Source: an uncultured Muribaculaceae bacterium | GTDB taxonomy: Bacteria > Bacteroidota > Bacteroidia > Bacteroidales > Muribaculaceae | Reading direction: 5' to 3' | Assembly (NCBI GenBank): GCA_910585755.1 | Contig: CAJUFH010000004.1 | Location: 25,094 to 89,093 of the forward strand | Length of the DNA stretch: 64,000 nucleotides | Shown here: positions 52,099 to 59,634 of the stretch, piece by piece | Position numbering within the stretch: position 1 is the stretch's first letter | Layout of the letters: each line of letters opens with the position of its first letter | Program-made: the position numbers and the translations under genes | Notes under the pieces: model-generated | Seen by the model: only the letters and a program-made list of their open reading frames with translations | The model's database searches: none | Told to the model about the DNA's origin: nothing

Positions 52099-52947
52099 CT
52101 ACCACTTCTCTTCTTTTTTTACCGGGAGCAACCTTTTCAGTTTCTTTTTGTTCAAACGTCCTCCCGTTAGGTTATACAGCCAATGCTTGAACTTATAAAT
52201 TTGGGAATCCTTTCGGTCCATTCCGTCCCACCATGAGTGTAAAGTCAGATGGCAGGCATAACGCATCGGTGATATTTCGCCTAGTTTTTTTACGTTTTCG
52301 ACCGAGAATTCCATGCCGAGAATTTTCCATTTGTAAATCCAGGAAAAAGTTTCAGATGGATATATTATCACATTATCTTTCAGAACCTGGAACACGGGAA
52401 TCTGGCGAAAGCCATATTTCTCTACAGAAACTCGATTAACGACCCTTGGCATAATGTAATTGCAATAATATCGCGGGTCATTAATGAATTCAAGTTGTTG
52501 ATAATAGGAATAAATATCAGTTATCCATCGGCATCCTTTTTCTGCGCCTAGTACTCCTGCCTCAATTCCTATTCCCAACAGCTCTTTCCTGCTCTTTCTT
52601 ACTGATTCGTATAGTTCGGCTGGATTAAGTTCGAGGCAAGAAAATGCGTTTTCGTTTAGAAAGCAATCAAAACGGCGGTAGACAAACACATCCATATCAA
52701 GGTATATCCCCCCATATTCCTTGAGGAGCCATAATCTTATGACATCTGTGGCATATGCCCATTTTTTCGACTGGATGGCTCCTTTTACAAACTGATGATT
52801 GAGTATCTCATCAGGAAGATTGGTGAGATTCCATTCTTTGATGTCATAATCCGGCATTGTTTCATGCCAGGAATTGATGCATGACTGATAGAGTTCTGGT
52901 TTGTCGTCACCACTCAACCAGACACTATGAATTATTTTGGGAATCAT
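52099..52947 (-). CDS. GT32 family glycosyltransferase
   Basis: 282 residues. MIPKIIHSVWLSGDDKPELY is the typical GT32 start (IPKIIHxxW), KKWAYATDVIRLWLLKEYGG then IYLDMDVFVYRRFDCFL carries the DxD motif, and MRYACHLTLHSWWDGMDRKD closes the catalytic domain. The C-terminus is strongly basic (RLNKKKLKRLLPVKKEEKW), suiting membrane contact. GT32 members add mannose, galactose or glucose in capsule and LPS loci; the donor here is unknown. It lies 16 bases after the GT4 gene at 52,964. Confidence 0.92.
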   Translation of the reverse strand: MIPKIIHSVWLSGDDKPELYQSCINSWHETMPDYDIKEWNLTNLPDEILNHQFVKGAIQSKKWAYATDVIRLWLLKEYGGIYLDMDVFVYRRFDCFLNENAFSCLELNPAELYESVRKSRKELLGIGIEAGVLGAEKGCRWITDIYSYYQQLEFINDPRYYCNYIMPRVVNRVSVEKYGFRQIPVFQVLKDNVIIYPSETFSWIYKWKILGMEFSVENVKKLGEISPMRYACHLTLHSWWDGMDRKDSQIYKFKHWLYNLTGGRLNKKKLKRLLPVKKEEKW

Positions 52948-52963
52948 TGTTTATAATATCTAT

Positions 52964-54127
52964 TTACTTTACAAGGCTGCTGAACGTATTCTCCCATTTG
53001 TCGACTGTCCTCGACAAAGAAAATTTGTCAAGGACTCCCGTCATATCTCTCAGAGCGTTTGCGTATGTCTCAGGAGATTGCGCCAAAGAAAGGATTTTGC
53101 GAGAATATTCTTCAGTGTCAAAAGGCGTAACTAACCGAGTCTCGTCGTTAATGATATCTCTTACTGCCAAAAAGCTATCGAAAGCCATCGGAACAACGCC
53201 ATGCGACATCGCTTCCGTCAGTACCATTCCCCATCCTTCACTTTGCGAAGTGAGTATCAAAATCTTAGCTCTGTCATAATACGGCTCCGGGTCAGCATAG
53301 CCCGTAAAGGTTATGCGTTCAAGCCCTCTGGCTTTTCCCTTTATGTAGTTCAAATCTTTTCCATCGCCAACCATTATCAGTTGCCAATCGGGCAATGTCT
53401 TGCTGATTCTTTTCCAGATTTTAAGGCATAAATCAGGACGCTTATACTCGAGATCGAATCTTCCTACCCAGAGTATTATCTTTTCTCTTTCCGGTTTGGA
53501 ACTTGGTTGATTAGGAATAACGATAGGATTATTGATAGTTACGACTTTCGAAGCGTCATAGTTGTCTCCTGCCAATTCGGCTAATTCACTTCTTACGCGA
53601 TTCGACAGTAAACATATCTTATCGGTATTTACAAAAAGCCAGCGATAATGCCCCTTCAGCCGGTTCTTGTAATCCCGCTTTAGTTTCTGAAACAAGACCA
53701 GGCGCCCAATCCGTTTTACATGCTCCTTGAAGGTGTCATTCTTCAATGTGGCTAATTTGCTCCAGTAATTATTCAGGTTCATTGAGGGAGACAAATGTAA
53801 TACCGAAATAACCTTGGCTTTCGTTGAGCTGACATTGTTATAAAGAATCGAATCGCCGTGGGCGCCACACTGATTAATTACTATATCTATGTCAGATTCG
53901 TTTAAAAAATCCCTGTAAAAGCTGTGATTTATAGAAGATTTATAGTCGTCTGAGGGAAAGAAAACGGTTCTGAATGGCAATTCAGGCATCACGGCAGGCC
54001 TTATATGATTAGCATAAGTGATATTATGCCCTCTCCTCGCAAATTCATTGGCGAGAAGGTCTGTAACCCGTTCAACACCTCCGATAATGGGATTAAATAC
54101 GGTAGGATATGTAAATAATATGTTCAT
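52964..54127 (-). CDS. Glycosyltransferase family 4
   Basis: 387 residues. NILFTYPTVFNPIIGGVERV opens the acceptor domain with the usual GGVER loop; INQCGAHGDSILYNNVSS and VVTINNPIVIPNQPSSKP lie before the hinge; IILWVGRFDLEYKRPDLCLK and SEGWGMVLTEAMSHGVVPMA (Glu motif) form the donor site. It shares one base with the stop/start of the GT2 gene before it (54127), so these two are coupled. AT-rich, like the neighbouring GT2 pair. Confidence 0.92.
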   Translation of the reverse strand: MNILFTYPTVFNPIIGGVERVTDLLANEFARRGHNITYANHIRPAVMPELPFRTVFFPSDDYKSSINHSFYRDFLNESDIDIVINQCGAHGDSILYNNVSSTKAKVISVLHLSPSMNLNNYWSKLATLKNDTFKEHVKRIGRLVLFQKLKRDYKNRLKGHYRWLFVNTDKICLLSNRVRSELAELAGDNYDASKVVTINNPIVIPNQPSSKPEREKIILWVGRFDLEYKRPDLCLKIWKRISKTLPDWQLIMVGDGKDLNYIKGKARGLERITFTGYADPEPYYDRAKILILTSQSEGWGMVLTEAMSHGVVPMAFDSFLAVRDIINDETRLVTPFDTEEYSRKILSLAQSPETYANALRDMTGVLDKFSLSRTVDKWENTFSSLVK

Positions 54128-55047
54128 TATCGGTTAAGCCGCTTTAATAACATATTGGGTATAGGTCCCAAACTTGCGCTTTTAAGAATGATAAAATTTA
54201 GAAATTTCTGCCTTATGCTCTTTGTGGGCGTAAACGTAGCGCGGTAAGCTCCTAAGAGCGTGGCTGACAATTTCCCGCCGGATAAAATTCTAGAAACTAC
54301 CGCACCCTTCACGCTCCACGACTGGCTCTTAAGAATACCGGCAGGAATCTTAGAATTATAAATTATGTTTAATGAGTTGAAAATCTGTTCGGTGCAGTCT
54401 GTGGCATTGGTGCCGTATTCCTTATCCCCGGATGGAACATAGTAAATGTAATTCGACTTATCGGTTGAAGCCCAATTTTTGAGATGAACAGCATAATTCA
54501 GCATGAACACATCGTCTTCGCGAAATTTAATAGTGGGATCGAATCTAATGTGCTGTTGTTTAATAATCTCCTGCTTGAACATTTTGCCAACCATATAGCC
54601 TAAAAAGCTGTACCGCATCAGTCGGCTAACCAGCGTTCGATTGTCGCATCCACTACTTATGCCAATTGATTTTACTAACGTTCCTTGTCCGATGAAGTCA
54701 ATCCCCTGCACGGCCAAGTCCTTCCCCGAAATTATAGATAAGAAAGTTTCTATCCATTCGGGTTTAACCTCATCGTCAGCATCGGCAAAAGCAATGTATT
54801 CGCCACATGCGATATCAAGGGCCGCATTGCGAGCGGTTGAGACCCCTCCGTTGGGCTTATGGATTGCGACTATGCGTGAGTCTTGGTTGGCGTAGCAGTC
54901 GATAATCTCACCCGTGCGGTCTTTAGAACCGTCGTTGACGAGAACTAACTCAAAATCTTTGTGGGTTTGGCGGAGTATTGAATCCACACAACGCTCAATA
55001 GTTGTTTCGGCGTTGTAGCAAGGGACGATAATCGAGACTTCAGGCAT
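54127..55047 (-). CDS. GT2 family glycosyltransferase (member 1 of a duplicated pair)
   Basis: 306 residues. MPEVSIIVPCYNAETTIERC, FELVLVNDGSKDRTGEIIDC, NGGVSTARNAALDIACGEYI and AFADADDEVKPEWIETFLSI (DxDD motif) give a complete GT-A domain. The C-terminal part (RFDPTIKFREDDVFMLNYAV; RQKFLNFIILKSASLGPIPN) aligns without gaps to the gene at 55,160-56,080, also 306 residues. The two are diverged tandem duplicates. The GT-A domain is best conserved, and the region after residue 120 differs more, consistent with changed acceptor use. Sugar unknown. Confidence 0.92.
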   Translation of the reverse strand: MPEVSIIVPCYNAETTIERCVDSILRQTHKDFELVLVNDGSKDRTGEIIDCYANQDSRIVAIHKPNGGVSTARNAALDIACGEYIAFADADDEVKPEWIETFLSIISGKDLAVQGIDFIGQGTLVKSIGISSGCDNRTLVSRLMRYSFLGYMVGKMFKQEIIKQQHIRFDPTIKFREDDVFMLNYAVHLKNWASTDKSNYIYYVPSGDKEYGTNATDCTEQIFNSLNIIYNSKIPAGILKSQSWSVKGAVVSRILSGGKLSATLLGAYRATFTPTKSIRQKFLNFIILKSASLGPIPNMLLKRLNR

Positions 55048-55159
55048 ATGCTTGAACGAGTTCAGAAATAGTAACAGTCTTAGCTCCCCTATTTCGTTGC
55101 ATTTTTATAACAATCGACCCAAGTTTCAGTTATTGACATGATGAATCCTAGGGGACTAA

Positions 55160-56080
55160 CTAACGATTGATGAGACGCAGTAGGAAATATGGAATGGGAC
55201 CTAAGCTCGCACTATGTAGAATGATGAAATTTAAGATTTTTTGTCTGAGCGTTTTTCCTGGAGCGAATGTGATGCGATAGGCTTCTAAAAGCTGTGAGGG
55301 CAATTTTTTACCCTCAAGGATCGTGTTGACAACAGCGCCTTTTACGCTCCATGCTTGGTAGTCAAGAATTATTCGTGGGATGTTGTTATGATAGATTTCG
55401 TTAAGCCAGTAAAATACTTTTTCGGTACAATCGGTAATTCTTGAGCCATATATCTTGTCGTCAGGTGGATAATAGTATATGTAGTTGGATTGATCTGTAG
55501 ATGCCCAGCTTTTAACATATACAGCATAATTAAGCACAAAGATATCATCCTCACGAAACCTTATTGCGGGGTCAAACCTGATATGATGTTGTTCTATAAT
55601 ATCTCGTTTGAACATCTTACAAAATAGATATCCTAACCCCCAATTCTGAATCAATAAACTAACAAGGGTGTGGTTATCATATCCTTCTTTGGTCCCGATT
55701 GATTTTACAAAATTAATCTCACCGGAAAAATCAATGCCTTGAATAGCAATGTCCCTCTCTTCGATAACCGATAAGAATGTCTCTAACCATTGAGGTTTAA
55801 TCTCATCGTCGGCGTCAGCAAAGACGATGTATTGACCATGCGCAATATCAAGAGCCGCATTCCTGGCCGTAGAGACTCCGCCATTAGACTTATGGATTGT
55901 AACGATACGGGTGTCTCGGGCGGCATAGTTGTCGATGATTTCTCCAGTTCGGTCTCGGGATCCATCGTTCACGAGAATCAACTCAAAATCCTTATAGGTT
56001 TGACTTATAAGTGAATCCACGCAACGCCTAATAGTCGCATCGGCGTTGTAACATGGAACGATTATTGAGATTTTTATCAT
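55160..56080 (-). CDS. GT2 family glycosyltransferase (member 2 of a duplicated pair)
   Basis: 306 residues. MIKISIIVPCYNADATIRRC, FELILVNDGSRDRTGEIIDN and VFADADDEIKPQWLETFLSV carry the same motifs as the gene downstream, and RFDPAIRFREDDIFVLNYAV and SASLGPIPYFLLRLINR show that the similarity reaches the last residue. Gaps of 112 bases after it and 120 before it are unusually wide for this operon. The following gap holds an imperfect inverted pair (AGCTCCCCTA near 55082, TAGGGGACTA near 55150) and no gene. Donor sugar unknown. Confidence 0.92.
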   Translation of the reverse strand: MIKISIIVPCYNADATIRRCVDSLISQTYKDFELILVNDGSRDRTGEIIDNYAARDTRIVTIHKSNGGVSTARNAALDIAHGQYIVFADADDEIKPQWLETFLSVIEERDIAIQGIDFSGEINFVKSIGTKEGYDNHTLVSLLIQNWGLGYLFCKMFKRDIIEQHHIRFDPAIRFREDDIFVLNYAVYVKSWASTDQSNYIYYYPPDDKIYGSRITDCTEKVFYWLNEIYHNNIPRIILDYQAWSVKGAVVNTILEGKKLPSQLLEAYRITFAPGKTLRQKILNFIILHSASLGPIPYFLLRLINR

Positions 56081-56200
56081 GTTTAAAGGTGAAATTGGAT
56101 TATATATAAAGGTTTAATGCTCAAAATTCGGGATTGTTATGAATGTTGTTTAGTCAAGAATAAGGTTGCGTAGTTTAATTGATTTAATTTTAATTGTGCT

Positions 56201-56998
56201 TTAAAGAGATTTACCATATAAAGAGGTGATAAACTTAATAAGTTTGAGAATGGCTCTTTTTAGCCCCTGATATGGGTGCAGCAATTTTGCAATCTCATAA
56301 GTCTCCTTATCAAGGACTCCATAATTACTGAGAATTCGAGGCGGAATCAATCGTGTCATTATATCTCCTCGCTCGCGACCATATAATCCTCCTTTTATGC
56401 TGCTGATTCCATTTGTGTCATAGTAAACTATTATATTGTTAATTACAGAAAAGGTGCAATTATTAATGATAATTGTTTCTATAAAAAATTTCCAATCCGA
56501 ACAAACTTTGTATGTTTCGTCATATGGTCTTTTCCGGCATAAATCAGTCCTTATAAAAGAACTTTGATGATTTAAGCCGCCTAAATGCATGTCAATTAGA
56601 GAAATATCATTATCGATGTTTCTGATTATGTGTATCCGGTCACTCATTATATAGGCGGATTTACCTAATATAATATCGGAATTATCATCGAGCTTCAAGA
56701 ATGAATCAACGACGGTTTCATCATAAAGCCAGTCGCCGGAGTTCAGGAATTGGCAGTATTCGCCGTGGGCTACCGCTACCCCTTTGTTCATCGCGTTATA
56801 TATGCCTTTGTCAGGCTCTGAAACCCAATAATCGATATAATCGGCGTATTCTTTAATTACATCGACACTGCCGTCGGTCGAGCCTCCGTCGATAACGATA
56901 TATTCGAAGTTGCGGGTTGTCTGCGCCACCACGCTTTCGATGGTTTTGCGCAGGCCGTCGCGGTTGTTGTAATTGATGGTAATGATAGAGAGTTTCAT
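56201..56998 (-). CDS. GT2 family glycosyltransferase (WcaA/WcaE-like)
   Basis: 265 residues from ATG 56998 (MKLSIITINYNNRDGLRKTI), which overlaps the flippase stop (ATGA, 56995-56998); an in-frame extension upstream is the flippase gene out of phase. FEYIVIDGGSTDGSVDVIKE, VSEPDKGIYNAMNKGVAVAH and GEYCQFLNSGDWLYDETVVD place it in the GT2 subgroup with the 'SEPDxGIYDAMNKG' signature, common in colanic-acid and capsule loci. The C-terminus from GLNHQSSFIRTDLCRKRPYD is acceptor-specific. Donor unknown. Confidence 0.92.
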   Translation of the reverse strand: MKLSIITINYNNRDGLRKTIESVVAQTTRNFEYIVIDGGSTDGSVDVIKEYADYIDYWVSEPDKGIYNAMNKGVAVAHGEYCQFLNSGDWLYDETVVDSFLKLDDNSDIILGKSAYIMSDRIHIIRNIDNDISLIDMHLGGLNHQSSFIRTDLCRKRPYDETYKVCSDWKFFIETIIINNCTFSVINNIIVYYDTNGISSIKGGLYGRERGDIMTRLIPPRILSNYGVLDKETYEIAKLLHPYQGLKRAILKLIKFITSLYGKSL

Positions 56999-58563
56999 AA
57001 TTTGATGCCTATTTTTTGCAGGGGGAGGCGGTGCAATAGGGCGGAACCACCCGCGCAGAACCGGGTTATGGCGAAAATGTATATGGAGGAGAATGAAAGC
57101 GTTACAATGGTGGCATATACAATCCACCAACCGAATGACGCGGCAGGATTAATCGGCAGTAACGAGCATAAGAAGTATGTCGTAATCGCGGCAACCGCGA
57201 AAGCGAGATAGTAGCGTATGGTTTTCATCCAATATTTCGCGTAGCTCTCCATAAACCCGTCGCGGAACAGATAAAGCGGTTTCCAGAATACTATAATGGG
57301 AACCATGCTCGCTGTTTTGCCAAGCAGTATGCCTGGTATCCCCCAAAAATATCCGCCAATAAGTGTTACGGTGACGTTTATGATGCCTTCAGTCCAAGCC
57401 GCCCAGATATCGCCATAGTGGCCGTATGCGAAATTGAAGTTGTCAACAGTGCCTCGCGAAATGCTGATGAACAGGTTTACCACCAGCAGTATGAGTACGG
57501 TCTGGCTGAGGATGTATTCTGCCCCTAACCACAAGGTTATGAACGGGGCGATAAGCATATAGATGCAGAAACAAGTCACACCGGCGATGCAGTATCGCAA
57601 TGCCATGAGTTCCCAAAATACTCCCATCATTTTCGGCTTGTTGTTCTCGGCCACGAGGTTGCCGACGCTGGCTCCTACGCTGTCGAGAACGGTGCTGAAA
57701 AATGCGGTCAGTCGTCCTATTATCAGGACATAGTTGCCATAGTAGGCTACCATTTTCAGCGACACGAAGGCGAAGATGAAAAGCTGGTCGCTCTGCTGCA
57801 GCATGAAGTCCTTGATTTTGTGGACGAAAACCTGTTTGGTGGATTTAAGAATGTTGGGATAATTATTGCTTTGCCGCTTGCCGATTTTGACGCTGCATTT
57901 CAGCCAAGGGTAAACTTTGTCGATTTTCCAGTTAAGGATTACTGTGTAGAGGATTCCGAAGGCGATTTCTATGGCAATCCAGGCGTAATAGTTGGCATAA
58001 TAGTACGCTACCAGGAGCTGGATCAGGGTTTTTACGATGTTGGCTGTCTGGAAATACGCCGCGACTACATAATTTTTCTGGTCGGCGGATAGAAGCGCCT
58101 GTCGGTAGTTGATGAAATATCCGATAAGCGAGGAGCCGAGGAACGAATAGAACGCGAAATAAATTACGCCAAAGGGGAAGTCGGAGTGCTTGAAAATGAG
58201 GGGAATGAAGGCGCTAAGCACTATACCGGCTCCAAGCACTACCAGTCCGATGTTTCGGTAATAGTAGCCGAACAGCGACACTAAGTCGATTATCTGCTGT
58301 CGGTTGCCTTGCTGAATGGGCTTGTAGAGATTGAACGCTATCGCTGCACCGACGCCTAATTCCGCAAGATTCAGATACCCTAACAGGTTCTGCAGCGTCC
58401 CCGTCAGGCCGACGAAGTCGGCCCCCAGGCAGTCCAGGAAGATTTTCCTGGAGAAGAAGCTGAGGCAGAGTGTCAGGAAGTAGAAAATGAGGTTGATGCG
58501 CGCGTTAAGCAGCGTCTTCTTCACTCTCGACTCCCTTTGGATTGTTTCAGTCGCCTGAGTCAT
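56995..58563 (-). CDS. wzx: Polysaccharide flippase (Wzx-like)
   Basis: 522 residues with 12-14 hydrophobic segments. It starts with a soluble, charged segment (TQATETIQRESRVKKTLLNA) and the characteristic SRKIFLDCLGADFVGLTGTL and NLLGYLNLAELGVGAAIAFN, then SADQKNYVVAAYFQTANIVK. These are features of the polysaccharide-transporter branch of the MOP exporter superfamily. It should flip the lipid-linked repeat unit to the periplasmic face. Its start overlaps the stop of the acyltransferase (ATGA, 58560-58563). Confidence 0.92.
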   Translation of the reverse strand: MTQATETIQRESRVKKTLLNARINLIFYFLTLCLSFFSRKIFLDCLGADFVGLTGTLQNLLGYLNLAELGVGAAIAFNLYKPIQQGNRQQIIDLVSLFGYYYRNIGLVVLGAGIVLSAFIPLIFKHSDFPFGVIYFAFYSFLGSSLIGYFINYRQALLSADQKNYVVAAYFQTANIVKTLIQLLVAYYYANYYAWIAIEIAFGILYTVILNWKIDKVYPWLKCSVKIGKRQSNNYPNILKSTKQVFVHKIKDFMLQQSDQLFIFAFVSLKMVAYYGNYVLIIGRLTAFFSTVLDSVGASVGNLVAENNKPKMMGVFWELMALRYCIAGVTCFCIYMLIAPFITLWLGAEYILSQTVLILLVVNLFISISRGTVDNFNFAYGHYGDIWAAWTEGIINVTVTLIGGYFWGIPGILLGKTASMVPIIVFWKPLYLFRDGFMESYAKYWMKTIRYYLAFAVAAITTYFLCSLLPINPAASFGWWIVYATIVTLSFSSIYIFAITRFCAGGSALLHRLPLQKIGIKL

Positions 58564-59617
58564 TTGTCTAAAACCGGGACTTTGGTCGGCCTCTGAGGCA
58601 ACTTGCTGCCAAATAAAGCAAAAGCCAGGTATTGATTCCGTTTAAATCCCTTGATTATCATAACGGATAAAGCCAGGACTATCAGGGATATTATCGGGGC
58701 AATCACAAAATTGCATACTATGAAATTCAGACTGTCAAGATTCAGATGTCTTGCGAGAAAGTATTCTACAATGTATGTCTGAAGAATATAAACTCCCAAT
58801 GTCTCTGAACCGAGCAAGGTTATCATTCTACCCTTTTGAGAGTCTTTAAACCTGTCAAAGATTCCTTTAAACAGAAGTATTATGAACAGGCTTCCCGAAA
58901 TGCCTAATGCCAGCCTGAATAGTCGTAAGAGTATGATTGTTGGCGATTGCCATAACGACAGCTCGAATGCTTCTGTCATCTGCCGGTATAAGCTGCTGTC
59001 GAGGAAGAAGTTGCCCAAAACCGCAATTAAGCCTGTTATGATTATTAACGCCTTATTTGAAGTAGCCTGGATGACTTTGCAGTCATTGAATTGGAGCCAT
59101 ACCCCGGTGATAAAGCAAGGAATCATAAACGCGAGCTGCAGGTGGTTGTCGCCATATATAAACTGGCTGGCGCAAATACTTACCCCCCCGATAAATAACT
59201 GTAATTGTGGAGCTTACAAATTGGGTGGCAGATGACTGAGCATAAGAATGCGCTTTTGAGAAACCAAAAGTTATAAATCCATCCGTTTACGATGCTGTTA
59301 ATTGAAGGCAGCCCCATTTTAAAAGTCTGCAAAAAACAGAAGATTACGGTCCAGGTAATGGCTGGCAATAATAATTGCCTGAATTTATGGACGATGCTTT
59401 TGGCAAATCCTTTGCGGAATGTCTTCGCGTAGAAATACCCGGTAATCATCATAAACAGCGGCATATGGAAAGAGTATATATGGCGATATACCGGTTCGTC
59501 CTGGTAGTCGGAGGAGAGCAGATGTTGTATCACATGACCCCAAAGCACTAAAAATATGGCGAATAATTTTAGCGCGTCAAACAGGATAATGCGTTGTGGC
59601 TTCTGAGTATCCGACAT
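58560..59617 (-). pseudogene. Acyltransferase 3 family gene, frameshifted at a G7 run (probably phase-variable, off state)
   Basis: The frame from ATG 59617 encodes MSDTQKPQRIILFDALKLFA, VLWGHVIQHLL and SFHMPLFMMITGYFYAKTFR, the start of an acyltransferase 3 (OafA/WecH-like) with its RxxxFDxLK-type motif, and stops at ..NYSYLSGG then TAA. The next frame continues VSICASQFIYGDNHLQLAFM and IPCFITGVWLQF through the remaining membrane spans to 58560. The break is in a run of seven G in the coding strand (59183-59189 as C). One added G gives an intact 352-residue protein. It lies between wzc and wzx; O-acetylation of the repeat unit would be its job. Confidence 0.85.
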
Positions 59618-59634
59618 CGGTTTGAGATAGAAGG

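Noticed and set aside
55048..55159. Terminator between the duplicated GT2 genes
   Set aside because: The inverted pair AGCTCCCCTA/TAGGGGACTA is imperfect and ~60 bases apart, with no T-run; too weak to call.
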